DNA of 64,000 nucleotides, taken from contig NZ_BDAU01000036.1 of the NCBI RefSeq assembly GCF_001612615.1, positions 1-64,000 on the forward strand, written 5' to 3'. The notes under the pieces are model-generated. The model was not told where the DNA came from. It saw nothing but the letters and a program-made list of their open reading frames with translations, and did not search any database. Each line of letters starts with the position of its first letter. Position 1 is the stretch's first letter. Positions 1 to 7,831 of this stretch are shown one piece after another. Position numbers and translations under genes: made by a program. Source of the DNA: Nocardia amikacinitolerans NBRC 108937 (GTDB lineage Bacteria; Actinomycetota; Actinomycetes; Mycobacteriales; Mycobacteriaceae).

Positions 1-3
1 ACC

Positions 4-507
4 ATGGCCGATCGGGAGCGCGAGGATCTGATCGCGATGCTGGCGGATCAGCGCGAGCTGTTCCGAATCACCGTTCGCGGCATCGATGACGAGCAGGCGC
101 GCAAGCGCACCACTGTCAGCGAGTTGACCCTCGGTGGCCTACTGCATCATCTGATCAGCTGCGAGCGGCACTGGACCTCGGTGATCGTCGCCCGTGACGA
201 GCACGCCGAGCTGGACGTCTCCAAGTTCGCGGGCGAGTACGTCATGGCGCCGGACGAGACGGTGCAAGGCCTGCTGGACACCTGGGACGAGGTGGCCGCC
301 GAAACGGCCGAGCTGATCTGGACCGTGGACAGCCTTGACACCTCCATCCCCACCCCGACCGCCCCGTGGACGCCCGAAAGGGTTTGGCAGACCGTGCGTT
401 TCACGATCTTGCACATCCTGCGGGAGATCGCGCACCACTGCGGACACGCCGATATCATCCGCGAGGCACTGGACGGACAGAACAGCACCTATTCCAGGGT
501 GTCATGA
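4..507 (+). CDS. DinB-like four-helix bundle protein (DUF664-type)
   Basis: A 167-residue protein that resembles the DinB/YfiT-like superfamily, small four-helix bundles that usually bind a divalent metal through histidines and include thiol (mycothiol or bacillithiol) transferases. Visible hallmarks are the helix containing GGLLHHLISCERHW near residue 45 and the C-terminal helix with HHCGHADIIREAL near residue 143, which supply the expected His ligands. The ATG lies three bases from the window edge, so an upstream start cannot be excluded, although the length fits the family. The next gene is convergent. Substrate unknown; family call fairly secure, function not. Confidence 0.75.
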   Translation: MADREREDLIAMLADQRELFRITVRGIDDEQARKRTTVSELTLGGLLHHLISCERHWTSVIVARDEHAELDVSKFAGEYVMAPDETVQGLLDTWDEVAAETAELIWTVDSLDTSIPTPTAPWTPERVWQTVRFTILHILREIAHHCGHADIIREALDGQNSTYSRVS

Positions 508-545
508 ATCGCTGCCCGTAGTTGGCGCGCGGCGCGGCGTCGTGC

Positions 546-1091
546 TCACTCGCGCAGCAGCCGGAGGAATTCGCGCATCCACGCGGGGTGGTCGGGCCAG
601 GCGCGACCGGTGACGATGTTGTCCTCGACGTGCGCCTCGCTGTCCACGAACTTGCCGCCCGCGGCCTCGATATCGGGGGCGAGGGCGGGGTAGGCGCTGC
701 ACGAGCGGCCGGTGAGCACGCCGGCGGCGGCGAGGATGAGCGGGCCGTGGCACAGGGCGGCGATGGGCTTGCGTTCCTCGGCGAAATGCTGGACGACGCG
801 CTGGCAGTCCGGGTTGTTGCGCAGGTACTCCGGCGCGCGTCCGCCCGGGACAACGAGCGCGCCGTAGTCGTCCGGCACGACGTCGGCCAGCGCGATGTCG
901 GCGGGCCAGCTGTGGCCGAGTTTCTCAGTGTAGGTGTCGTAGCCGTCCGCGAAGTCGTGGACGACGAACTGGAGCTTCTTGACGGTCGGCGCCGCGATGT
1001 CCACCGCGTGGCCCTCTTCGAGCAGGCGCTGGTAGGGGTAGAAGACCTCGAGGTCTTCGGCGGCGTCCCCGGCGATCAACAGGATTCTCAC
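546..1091 (-). CDS. DJ-1/PfpI family protein
   Basis: A 181-residue class I glutamine amidotransferase-like protein of the DJ-1/PfpI superfamily, whose members include protein/nucleic-acid deglycases, glyoxalases and stress chaperones. The nucleophile elbow is AALCHGP, with the conserved Cys next to His, and the N-terminal strand MRILLIAGDAAEDLEV and the acidic segment VVPGGRAPEYLR are typical. I chose the GTG at 1091 because a strong ribosome binding site (GGAGGTGG) lies about 9 nt upstream. A longer minus-strand reading frame extends far upstream but is only a shadow of holB. Probably cytosolic and monocistronic. Exact activity cannot be told from sequence. Confidence 0.85.
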   Translation of the reverse strand: MRILLIAGDAAEDLEVFYPYQRLLEEGHAVDIAAPTVKKLQFVVHDFADGYDTYTEKLGHSWPADIALADVVPDDYGALVVPGGRAPEYLRNNPDCQRVVQHFAEERKPIAALCHGPLILAAAGVLTGRSCSAYPALAPDIEAAGGKFVDSEAHVEDNIVTGRAWPDHPAWMREFLRLLRE

Positions 1092-1262
1092 GATGATTCC
1101 ACCTCCGCATCGAGGATCCGCCTGTGCGATGAGCTGGGTCAACGATTGCTCGGCAGCGCCCGCGTGTCGCGCGGGGACAGGCCGAGAGCCGGTGGCGGTA
1201 AGGCCGACCTCCCGCCGCCCGGGCTGCGGACTTTGTCGGACGGCACCACTAGGGTGTAGGCC

Positions 1263-2468
1263 GTGGCGGGAGTCTTCGATCGGTTGGTCGGCCAGGATGC
1301 GGTCGAGTCCGAGCTGACGGCTGCCGCGATCGCGGCCCGCGCCGGAGCGGTCGAGGGCGCGATGACGCACTCCTGGTTGTTCACCGGCCCGCCCGGATCG
1401 GGGAGATCCATTGCGGCGCTGTGCTTCGCGGCGGCGTTGCAGTGCACGGATCCCGGCGTGCCCGGCTGCGGAAAGTGCCACGCCTGCACCACGACCATGG
1501 CGGGCACCCACGGCGACGTGCGGCGGGTGGTGCCCGAGGGGCTGAGCATCAGCACCAAGGAGATGCGCGAGATCGTCCAGATCGCGGCGCGCCGTCCGAG
1601 CACCGGGCGCTGGCAGGTGGTGGTCATCGAGGACGCCGACCGTTTGACGGAGGCGGCGGGCAACGTGCTGCTCAAGGTGGTCGAAGAGCCGCCGGACCGC
1701 ACGGTGTTCCTGCTGTGCGCGCCGTCGGTTGACCCGGAGGACATCTCGATCACGCTGCGCTCGCGGTGCAGGCACGTGCACCTGGTGACCCCGTCGGTGC
1801 CCGCCATCGCCAAGGTACTGAAGGAGCGCGACCGACTCGACGAGAAGACCGCGAACTGGGCGGCCTCGGTCAGCGGCGGCCACGTCGGACGGGCCCGGCG
1901 GCTGGCCACCGACGAAGAGGCGAGGGCGCGTCGGCAGCGGGCGCTTGCGATGGTGGCGGCCGTTGGGCGGCCCGGCGCGGCCTACGCCGCCGCCGACGAA
2001 CTGGTGAAGGCCGCCGACGACGAGGCCAAGCAGATGAGCGCGGCCCGCGACGAACGCGAACGCGAGGAGCTGGCCACCGCGCTCGGAGCGGGCGGCACCG
2101 GCAAGGGTGCGGCCAGTGCGACCCGCGGCTCCGCGGGCGTGCTGAAGGATCTCGAGCGCCGCCAGAAATCCCGCGCTACCCGCACCGGCCGCGACGCACT
2201 CGACCGCGCGTTGATCGACGTGGCCGGGGTGTATCGCGACGCGCTGGCCGTCCGCTTCGGCGCGGCGCGCAACGGCTCGGGCGTCACCCTCACGCACCCC
2301 GACATGTCCGACCAGATCCACGACCTCGCCGATCGCGTGCGCCCCGAAGGCCTGCTGCGCTCCATCGAGGCCGTGCTCGACTGCCGCGAAGCCCTCGACC
2401 TCAACGTCAAGCCCCGCTTCGCCCTCGCCGCCATGGTCGCGGCCATCATGGCCGCCCAATCCGCCTGA
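1263..2468 (+). CDS. holB: DNA polymerase III subunit delta'
   Basis: A 401-residue clamp-loader subunit that, with gamma/tau and delta, opens the sliding clamp onto DNA. Domains in order: RFC-like AAA+ with VGQDAVESEL at the N terminus, a P-loop-like TGPPGSGRS near residue 41, a CGKCHAC zinc module near residue 70, the sensor region EDADRLTEAAGNVLLKVVEEPP and the SRCRHV segment, then a helical C-terminal collar. Position 3 of the P loop region keeps Gly-Ser but ends in Arg-Ser rather than Lys-Thr, as is usual for delta' subunits, which do not hydrolyse ATP. The GTG start follows a TAGGGT box (1250-1255) by 7 nt, so the mRNA may be leaderless. A tRNA gene follows. Confidence 0.93.
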   Translation: MAGVFDRLVGQDAVESELTAAAIAARAGAVEGAMTHSWLFTGPPGSGRSIAALCFAAALQCTDPGVPGCGKCHACTTTMAGTHGDVRRVVPEGLSISTKEMREIVQIAARRPSTGRWQVVVIEDADRLTEAAGNVLLKVVEEPPDRTVFLLCAPSVDPEDISITLRSRCRHVHLVTPSVPAIAKVLKERDRLDEKTANWAASVSGGHVGRARRLATDEEARARRQRALAMVAAVGRPGAAYAAADELVKAADDEAKQMSAARDEREREELATALGAGGTGKGAASATRGSAGVLKDLERRQKSRATRTGRDALDRALIDVAGVYRDALAVRFGAARNGSGVTLTHPDMSDQIHDLADRVRPEGLLRSIEAVLDCREALDLNVKPRFALAAMVAAIMAAQSA

Positions 2469-2540
2469 CCGCACCCCGCGGGACCACCCGTTTTCGCGAT
2501 CCGGGGGCGGAGACGATAGACTCGCGTGGCCGAAAGGCAC

Positions 2541-2616
2541 GCCGCCTTAGCTCAGTCGGTAGAGCGCTTCACTCGTAATGAAAAGGTCGGGGGTTCGATT
2601 CCCCCAGGCGGCTCCA
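2541..2616 (+). tRNA. tRNA-Thr (anticodon CGT)
   Basis: A complete cloverleaf: acceptor arm GCCGCCT pairs with AGGCGGC, the anticodon loop reads CTCGTAA (CGT, codon ACG), the T arm is GGGGGTTCGATTCCCCC, the discriminator is T and CCA is encoded at 2614-2616. Its 3' end is directly followed by a terminator and then the remnant of a tyrosine integrase, the arrangement left by an element integrated into the tRNA 3' end. Confidence 0.97.
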
Positions 2617-2622
2617 AGTCAG

Positions 2623-2653
2623 AGGCCCTTTCCGGTTCGCCGGGGAGGGCCTT
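2623..2653 (+). terminator. Hairpin terminator after tRNA-Thr
   Basis: AGGCCCTTTCCGG (2623-2635) pairs with CCGGGGAGGGCCT (2640-2652) around a TTCG tetraloop, with two G-U pairs. It sits 6 nt after the tRNA CCA end. The T tract is short, so strength is uncertain. Confidence 0.75.
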
Positions 2654-2662
2654 CTGCGTCTC

Positions 2663-2684
2663 AACTTGCCAAGAACTTGCCAAG
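2663..2684. repeat. Perfect tandem 11-bp repeat next to the integrase remnant
   Basis: AACTTGCCAAG occurs twice head to tail (2663-2673 and 2674-2684), between the tRNA terminator and the 3' end of the integrase pseudogene. Short tandem repeats in this position often are arm-type binding sites of a tyrosine integrase; that role is an inference. Confidence 0.7.
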
Positions 2685-2699
2685 ACGCGGATTGCGGAT

Positions 2700-2885
2700 T
2701 CAGCCGAAGAGCGCGGCCCCCGCCGCCTTCAAGTCCTCGGGGCGCGCGTCGCTGTAGATGGAATGCGGAACCTCAGGGTTGTGGCCGCGCCCCGCCACGA
2801 CGATGTGCACCGGGTGCCCAGTCGAGCATGAGGGACGCGGAGGTGTTCCGTAGCGTCTTCAGGGGGATACGGCGGACTCCGGCGC
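2700..2885 (-). pseudogene. C-terminal remnant of a tyrosine site-specific recombinase (frameshifted)
   Basis: Read on the minus strand, the segment around 2885-2820 encodes IPLKTLRNTSASLML, the usual integrase box with the catalytic Arg (Asn where His is more common). A one-base shift near 2817-2823 is then needed to continue into GHPVHIVVAGRGHN, SIYSDARPEDLKAAGAALFG and a stop at 2700-2702, which supplies the conserved His and the nucleophilic Tyr in IYSDA. No upstream core-binding or arm-binding domain can be read. It lies 84 nt from the end of tRNA-Thr, as for an element that used the tRNA as attachment site. The gene is truncated and frameshifted, so no active integrase is expected. Confidence 0.8.
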
Positions 2886-3312
2886 GATCGCTCCGCCAGA
2901 TCGGCAGGGTCTGCTGCGACTCGGTCTGTGTCGGCAATCCACGTTACGGTCGGTGAATGTCCTGCCGTGTCCTGCAAGCCGGGACGTGCGACAACCGGGT
3001 CGACTGGCCTGACTGCTCGGATCTCGACTGGCGCGGAGGCCGCGCAGCAGTTGGCGTGCGGCGGTTCGGCGGCGTCAGTTCGTACGACGATGTCGCCGAT
3101 GGTGTACAGCAGGTGCTCGATGTCAGAGCACTTGCCGCGCAACATATTTCGAGACGCTACGGCTATTGCTACCGATCGGTCAAGTATGCAACACTACGAG
3201 CCGCCATCCCCGACGGCAGATCAGGACATCTGATGGGTCGAGGCCGTGAATCGATCCGCTCGGCGTCCGGGGGAAGGGATCCCGGACGCGTACTGGAGGA
3301 AATTCAGACACC
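2886..3312. other. No supported gene
   Basis: Overlapping open frames here (for example 2928-3233 plus and 2957-3316 plus) have no recognisable domain and unconvincing starts. The stretch is probably decayed mobile-element DNA followed by the promoter of the secreted protein at 3313. Confidence 0.5.
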
Positions 3313-3726
3313 ATGACACGAACTGCCTGGTCGCCCAAAGCGATTCGAATCTCTGCGGGCGCTGCCGCACTCGCTGCGGGCGTGACCGTTTTGGTCGCGC
3401 CGCCGGCTTCGGCGACGGTCACCAGCATCGGAATTCAGCCCGCGTTCGCCCTCGGCACGCACCGCTACGGAACGACGTGCTCCTACACCGTATCCGTGAC
3501 GGTGGACGACGACAGCCAGCCGGTCTTCTTCTTCGAGGAAGGTCAGGGCCCCAGTGGATTCGCGGAGGTGATGCCGTCCGGCGGCGTTGCCAAGGCGACA
3601 TGGATCCCGTCCAGGACGAACATCAACTACATCTACGCCTTCCAGCCGAACGCTTCGGCTCAGGCGAGGCAGGTGGTCGATGTCGGTACCGGTATCGACC
3701 TCGGATCCGCTTGCGTCGCAATATAA
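3313..3726 (+). CDS. Small secreted protein with Sec signal peptide
   Basis: A 137-residue exported protein I do not recognise. It has a clear Sec signal: positive n-region (RTAWSPKAIR), hydrophobic core (GAAALAAGVTVLV) and an AxA cleavage region (PPASATVTS) near residue 34. The mature part is a likely beta-rich domain of about 100 residues, with Cys in TTCSYTVSVTVDDD and Cys close to the C terminus that could form a disulfide; the pattern suggests an immunoglobulin-like fold, but this is a guess. A good ribosome binding site (GGAGGA at about 3296) supports the ATG. It is followed after 26 nt by a second, smaller exported peptide. Confidence 0.8.
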   Translation: MTRTAWSPKAIRISAGAAALAAGVTVLVAPPASATVTSIGIQPAFALGTHRYGTTCSYTVSVTVDDDSQPVFFFEEGQGPSGFAEVMPSGGVAKATWIPSRTNINYIYAFQPNASAQARQVVDVGTGIDLGSACVAI

Positions 3727-3752
3727 ATCGCTACCACCCAATGGAGTATCAA

Positions 3753-3944
3753 ATGGTTGCACTGCGTGGAATCGTCGTCGGCGCTCTGATCGGCGCCGCG
3801 GCCCTTGTCGGTAGCGGCACCGCCACGGCCGAGCCCCTGCCGCTCGAAACGTTCACTCCGGCGCCGACCGAGCCCGTCGCCGGGGGGCTTTGTGATGCCC
3901 ACCCCGCTATCGGCTTGTGGTGCTTGATCAGCCAGTCGGCGTAG
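3753..3944 (+). CDS. Very small secreted peptide
   Basis: A 63-residue protein with a Sec signal (MVALRGIVVGALIGAAALVG followed by SGTATAEP), giving a mature peptide of about 36 residues with two Cys (GGLCDAHPAIGLWCLISQSA). The start at 3753 is preceded by GGAG at 3743-3746; an in-frame ATG at 3741 would lack this site. It probably shares a transcript with the secreted protein upstream. No known family; function unknown. Confidence 0.65.
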   Translation: MVALRGIVVGALIGAAALVGSGTATAEPLPLETFTPAPTEPVAGGLCDAHPAIGLWCLISQSA

Positions 3945-4031
3945 GCACTGGTCCGAGGACGGCGCAGGGCGGATCCCGCTACTGAACTCGGATGGCGTAC
4001 AGCGTCACGGAGGCGTGAAAACCTCCGTGGC

Positions 4032-4385
4032 TCAGCCTATTTGGTGGAGCAGGGTGACGGTGAGGGTGGCTACGGTGAGGGCGAGGGCTGTGGATACGCG
4101 GCCGAGGTGGAAGTCCGCGACTCGTAAGTGGGCGATGACCGCTCCGATGAAATAGAGGACCAGACCCGTGGCGGCGGCGATGCCGACGAGCGGGATAGCG
4201 AAACCGGCGACGAGGCCGAGGGCGCCGGCGGCGAGCAGGGATCCCAGCGGGAGCATCCAGGTCTGTGGGACGCGCACCTCCTTCGCCGCGGCTACGGGGA
4301 TGGGGTGGCGGACGAAGTTCATCCACGCGCCGGTCGCGGCGGCCAGCGCGGTGAGGGTGGTCAGGGTGACGTAGAGGGCGAACAC
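4032..4385 (-). CDS. DoxX-like membrane protein
   Basis: A 117-residue protein with four predicted membrane helices (FALYVTLTTLTALAAATGAW; LPLGSLLAAGALGLVAGFAI; GIAAATGLVLYFIGAVIAHL; STALALTVATLTVTLLHQIG) and the VPQTWMLPLGSLLAAGALGL segment typical of the DoxX_2 family. The GTG at 4385 is preferred over a longer frame because GGAAGG lies 7 nt upstream and the length fits the family. It is divergent from a LysR regulator 91 nt away, so that regulator probably controls it. Biochemical role unknown. Confidence 0.8.
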   Translation of the reverse strand: MFALYVTLTTLTALAAATGAWMNFVRHPIPVAAAKEVRVPQTWMLPLGSLLAAGALGLVAGFAIPLVGIAAATGLVLYFIGAVIAHLRVADFHLGRVSTALALTVATLTVTLLHQIG

Positions 4386-4451
4386 GACGGAGCCTTCCGA
4401 CGGAGACGGGGTTGCCCACCCAGTCTCGATTCGGCGGTCGTTGTGGCACCA

Positions 4452-4461
4452 ATACCTGTAT
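4452..4461. promoter_or_regulatory. Candidate LysR operator in the DoxX-LysR divergent region
   Basis: ATACCTGTAT is an inverted repeat (ATAC-N2-GTAT) just upstream of the LysR start, in the only spacer between the two divergent genes. The placement fits LysR autoregulation and control of the DoxX gene; binding itself is inferred. Confidence 0.4.
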
Positions 4462-4476
4462 CCATAACCTGGGGGC

Positions 4477-5370
4477 ATGGATGTCGACACTCGGCTGCTG
4501 CGCTACTTCGCGGCCGTGGCCGAGGAGGGGAATCTGACCCGCGCGGCCGAACGGTTGTACGTCTCGCAACCGGCGCTCACGAAGCAGCTCAAGCAGCTCG
4601 AAACCTTGTTGGGGGCAACGCTTTTCACGCGTTCGCGGGCGGGAATGGCGCTCACCGAGGCGGGGCGCGCGCTGGCGCGGCGGGTGCCCGCTCTGCTGGA
4701 CGACTGGAGTCGCGCGGTGTCCGAAACCAACGTCGCGGCCGCGCGGGAGACTCGCGTCCTGCGGGTGGGTTTCCTCGCCAGCGCCGCCAACGAGGCCACC
4801 ACGGAGATCATCGCCGAATTCACGGCTCGCAGGCCGGGCTGGCGAGTGGATATGCGCCAGAGTGCCTGGTCGGATCCGACCGCGGGATTGGCCGACGGCC
4901 GGGTCGACGTCGCGATACTGCGGCTGCCGATCCCCGACCAGGAGAAATGGCGCGTGGAGGTGCTGCTCACCGAGCCGCGCTGCGTCGTTCTGCCGAGTAC
5001 GCACCGGTTCGCCGATCGCGACGAGATCCCGTTCGATGAGTTGCTGGACGAGCCGTTCGTCGCCGCTCCGCAGGCGACCGGACCGTGGCGCGACTATTGG
5101 TTGGCCGTCGACGAGCGCAGCGGCGTTCCACCGCGCATCGGCGCCGTCACCCAGCACCCGGACGACTGGCTCAACGCGATCGCGAACGGGTACGGCATCG
5201 CCTTGGCGCCGGAGTCCGCGGCTCGCTTTTATCAGCGGCCCGGCATCGTTTTCCGGTCGGTGGCCGGAATCGCCGCCAGCCAGGTCGGTGTCGCGTGGAA
5301 TCCGATCGATGACGACAACGCGCCGGTCCAGGACTTCGTTCGCAGCTGCCTGCGCTTCGAGCAACCGTGA
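4477..5370 (+). CDS. LysR family transcriptional regulator
   Basis: A 297-residue regulator of usual LysR length. The N-terminal winged helix-turn-helix is plain: LLRYFAAVAEEGNLTRAAERLYVSQPALTKQLKQLE, here split by residues 7-42, followed by the linker helix and a periplasmic-binding-like effector domain from about residue 90 (RVLRVGFLASAANEATTEII). The effector part keeps the LADGRVDVAILRLPIP strand used for ligand-site recognition. It is divergent from the DoxX-like gene, the probable target. A strong bidirectional terminator follows the stop. Effector unknown. Confidence 0.9.
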   Translation: MDVDTRLLRYFAAVAEEGNLTRAAERLYVSQPALTKQLKQLETLLGATLFTRSRAGMALTEAGRALARRVPALLDDWSRAVSETNVAAARETRVLRVGFLASAANEATTEIIAEFTARRPGWRVDMRQSAWSDPTAGLADGRVDVAILRLPIPDQEKWRVEVLLTEPRCVVLPSTHRFADRDEIPFDELLDEPFVAAPQATGPWRDYWLAVDERSGVPPRIGAVTQHPDDWLNAIANGYGIALAPESAARFYQRPGIVFRSVAGIAASQVGVAWNPIDDDNAPVQDFVRSCLRFEQP

Positions 5371-5376
5371 ACGTCG

Positions 5377-5410
5377 CTCCCGGGCCGGGCCTCGTCGACC
5401 GGCCCGGGAG
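5377..5410. terminator. Bidirectional terminator between convergent LysR and hydrolase genes
   Basis: CTCCCGGGCCGG (5377-5388) pairs perfectly with CCGGCCCGGGAG (5399-5410) around a 10-nt loop. It lies between convergent stops, and can serve both strands. Confidence 0.75.
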
Positions 5411-5421
5411 AACGATCCGGG

Positions 5422-6477
5422 TCAGACCGCGGTGGCGCGCTGGTTGCTCGCGCCTTGGGCGATCCGATCGATTTCGGCGTTGAAGCGGTCGGCGGCCTCG
5501 ATATTGCCGAGGTGGCCGGTCGGCCAGACCTGGTAGTCGGCGAGCGAGCCCGCGGCGTCGAGCGCGTCGACGATCGGACGGTTCATCCTCGCTGGCAGCA
5601 GGTAGTCGTACTCGCCCGCGATGACGGTGGTGGGGACGGTCAGGTTCTTGGCCGCGTCGCCAAGGTCGAGGACGGCGAGCGCCGCGGCGTGCAGGCCGCG
5701 GGTGAGCGGGCGGCAGGAGCGGACGATGCCGAGCGAGAAGGCGACCTCGTCGGCGGTCGCGTTCTTCGTCATCAGCCTGGCTTTGATGATGGCCGTCGCC
5801 AGCGGGCCGCCTGGCAGCGGAACCGGTGCGCTCAGCAGCGTCTCGGCGAACACCAGCGGCATGCGCAGGCCCGCCCCGAAGAGGGTGACCGGACGCTGCG
5901 CCATCATCAGCGGCTTGTTCAGCAGCGGGAGGAGATCGGTCTCGTGGCGGATCTCGCGGGAGGCGGTGTTCGCGAGCACCACCGCGTTGGCGCGGGCGGG
6001 CACCTGCTCCGGGTAGCGGGCGGCCCACGCCTGCAAGGTGATGCCGCCCATGCTGTGGCCGACGAGGGTGGCGCGCTTGCCGCGCGGCAGGGTGGCGTCC
6101 AGGACGGTGGCCAGGTCGTCGGCGAGGGTGTCGCCGCTCGGGGCGGTCCGACCCAGGGTGCTCTCGCCGTGTCCGCGCTGGTCGTACGCGATCACGCGGT
6201 AGCGGTCCGCGAGTGCGTTGATCTGCGGGTTCCAGTACTCGATGCAGCAGCTCCAGCCGTGGATGAGCACGATGACGTCACCGTCGGCAGGTCCGTACGC
6301 GTGGACTCGGAGCTTGGCACCGTCGACGGTGGTGACCGGGATGATCTCGCAGGGTGCGGTCGGCTTGTTCAGCGAAGCTGTCGCGAAAGTGCGGGACCGC
6401 AGTCCGGCACGGTAAGCCGCGGTGAGCGGCTCGGCGCCGCGCACCCCCGCCAGTGTCTTCATCGACGTCACCAGCAT
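5422..6477 (-). CDS. Alpha/beta hydrolase
   Basis: A 351-residue alpha/beta-fold hydrolase. The oxyanion/HG region is VLIHGWSCCIEYW, the nucleophile elbow GHSMGG, the acid residue lies in GEYDYLLP and the catalytic His in TGHLGN. A cap region separates the elbow from the acid. The ATG at 6477 is preferred because AAAGGAG lies 6 nt upstream; an in-frame start at 6537 would run through the operator. The N terminus (about 50 residues) has no clear signal peptide. A near-perfect palindrome 35-53 nt upstream of the start suggests control by a TetR-like repressor encoded elsewhere. Substrate unknown; lipase/esterase or epoxide-hydrolase-like chemistry are both possible. Confidence 0.85.
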   Translation of the reverse strand: MLVTSMKTLAGVRGAEPLTAAYRAGLRSRTFATASLNKPTAPCEIIPVTTVDGAKLRVHAYGPADGDVIVLIHGWSCCIEYWNPQINALADRYRVIAYDQRGHGESTLGRTAPSGDTLADDLATVLDATLPRGKRATLVGHSMGGITLQAWAARYPEQVPARANAVVLANTASREIRHETDLLPLLNKPLMMAQRPVTLFGAGLRMPLVFAETLLSAPVPLPGGPLATAIIKARLMTKNATADEVAFSLGIVRSCRPLTRGLHAAALAVLDLGDAAKNLTVPTTVIAGEYDYLLPARMNRPIVDALDAAGSLADYQVWPTGHLGNIEAADRFNAEIDRIAQGASNQRATAV

Positions 6478-6511
6478 TGTGCACTCCTTTGTGTCATCCG
6501 CCACACTACGA

Positions 6512-6530
6512 TGCAAGCAAAGTGCTTGCA
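6512..6530. promoter_or_regulatory. Palindromic operator upstream of the hydrolase
   Basis: TGCAAGCA-AAG-TGCTTGCA, an 8-bp perfect inverted repeat with 3-nt spacer, followed by a partial third half-site (AGTGCAAGCG, 6531-6540). Size and symmetry fit a TetR- or MarR-type repressor dimer. The regulator is not adjacent. Confidence 0.6.
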
Positions 6531-6780
6531 AGTGCAAGCGCTCGACGGCGGAAATCCTGGCGCATATCTGTGGATACCCAATATTCGGTCCGGTGAACTC
6601 TGCCCGGAAGGAGAAACATCGCGCACGAGCGATGTCTCCCGGGAGTGCCCACGGCCAGAACAGTCACATCCGGTACATCGCCCGCCGAGCCCGCGCCGCT
6701 ATCACCGGTACCCGATCGTTACCCAGCCCCCAGCGGTGCCCCGCCCCAACCCACCTCGTCCCACACACCCTGTGCACGCC

Positions 6781-6823
6781 CCACACAGCCAGTGCCTATG
6801 TGAGGCGTGTGAACGCTGTGTGG
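6781..6823. repeat. 9-bp inverted repeat in the intergenic region
   Basis: CCACACAGC (6781-6789) and GCTGTGTGG (6815-6823) are perfect complements with 25 nt between them, and lie among further CACAC/GTGTG words (6760-6815). The 6481-6881 spacer holds no gene. It may be a regulatory hairpin or a binding-site cluster for the glyoxalase-like gene. Confidence 0.45.
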
Positions 6824-6881
6824 GAGGCGTCGTCGCGTGCAGAGGCCGCGGGCTGTCGGTGGGTGGTGCGATGATCGGGCG

Positions 6882-7259
6882 ATGACCTCCGAGGGCATTC
6901 GGTTTGCCGCGCCGATTCCGGTGCTGCGTATGTTCGACACCGCGAAAGCCTACGAATTCTATTGCGATTACTTGGGTTTCACCGTCGACTGGGAGCACCG
7001 GTTCGGAGCGAACTTCCCGCTCTACGCGCAGGTGTCCCGGTCGGACGCGAAACTGCACCTCAGCGAGCACCACGGTGACGGCACACCCGGCTCGGTGCTG
7101 TGGATCGCGGTGGGCGACATCCACGCGCTGCACGCCGAGCTCGCCGCCAAGGACTACCGGTATGCCGAGCCGGGCTGCCCCGAGGACGGACCCGGCGGTC
7201 CCGGGTTCGACCTGACCGATCCCTCGGGCAACGTATTGCGCCTCGCGCAGCCGGAGTAG
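6882..7259 (+). CDS. Glyoxalase/bleomycin-resistance superfamily protein
   Basis: A 125-residue VOC-fold protein. Two beta-alpha-beta-beta-beta halves are visible: PIPVLRMFDTAKAYEFYCDYLGF at residues 8-30 and the second half from VLWIAVGDIHALHAEL. HLSEHHGDG and the closing FDLTDPSGNVLRL match the bleomycin-resistance branch. The ATG at 6882 gives the usual length; an in-frame ATG 45 nt upstream is possible but adds a non-conserved leader. It may bind an antibiotic or a metal-dependent substrate; the family does not settle which. Confidence 0.82.
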   Translation: MTSEGIRFAAPIPVLRMFDTAKAYEFYCDYLGFTVDWEHRFGANFPLYAQVSRSDAKLHLSEHHGDGTPGSVLWIAVGDIHALHAELAAKDYRYAEPGCPEDGPGGPGFDLTDPSGNVLRLAQPE

Positions 7260-7369
7260 CGCGGTCCGCAAAAACTTTCGCACTCCGAGCAGCACGGCCG
7301 ACGGTCTCCTTTTCGACGCGCTCGGTGGCTGTAGCGCCGACCCGCGCGATCCCGCTACCGTGGTTTCTC

Positions 7370-7831
7370 GTGGACACCACGCACGTCGCAGCCCAGCACC
7401 CGTTCCCGCCGCCGCAGCGGGTGCGGCGCACAGGGTGGCGTGCTCTCGGTCTGCCCGCGCTTGCGGCGGGCGCGGCGGTGGGGGCCGTGGTTCTGCTGCA
7501 CTTCCGTGACCCGCACGTGGAGGGCTCGTACGGCATCTGCCCGATCTACGGCCTGACCGGGTTGTACTGCCCCGGCTGCGGCGGGATGCGCGCCGTGCAC
7601 AACCTCACCGACGGCCGCCTGCTGGACTCGCTGCACAGCAACCTGCTCGCGATTCCGCTGCTCTTGGCCTTCGCGGTCTTCCTCGGCGATTGGGCGATGC
7701 GCGCCTGGCGCGGTGAACGCCCCCGCGTCCCGGACCTGCCGCGCCCGTTCATGTGGACGGTGCTCGCGCTGTTCGTCGTGTACTCGGTACTGCGCAACAC
7801 GCCGTGGGGGACATGGCTGGCTCCCGTCTAG
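7370..7831 (+). CDS. DUF2752 membrane protein
   Basis: A 153-residue protein with the DUF2752 signature CPGCGGMRAVHNLTDG around residue 65 and three likely membrane helices (LPALAAGAAVGAVVLLHF; NLLAIPLLLAFAVFLGDWAM; FMWTVLALFVVYSVL). The preceding GICPIYGLTGLYC supplies another Cys pair, so a metal or disulfide site at the membrane face is plausible. The GTG at 7370 has no ribosome binding site but follows a TACCGT box (7356-7361) by 8 nt, consistent with a leaderless mRNA. Function of the family is unknown. Confidence 0.85.
   Translation: MDTTHVAAQHPFPPPQRVRRTGWRALGLPALAAGAAVGAVVLLHFRDPHVEGSYGICPIYGLTGLYCPGCGGMRAVHNLTDGRLLDSLHSNLLAIPLLLAFAVFLGDWAMRAWRGERPRVPDLPRPFMWTVLALFVVYSVLRNTPWGTWLAPV

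Noticed and set aside
546..2540. 664-codon minus-strand frame fused to the DJ-1 protein
   Set aside because: Everything upstream of the GTG at 1091 is antisense to holB; a strong ribosome binding site marks the real start.
2928..3316. Two plus-strand ORFs of about 100-120 codons
   Set aside because: No domain, odd composition and poor starts; they overlap each other and probably lie in decayed element DNA.
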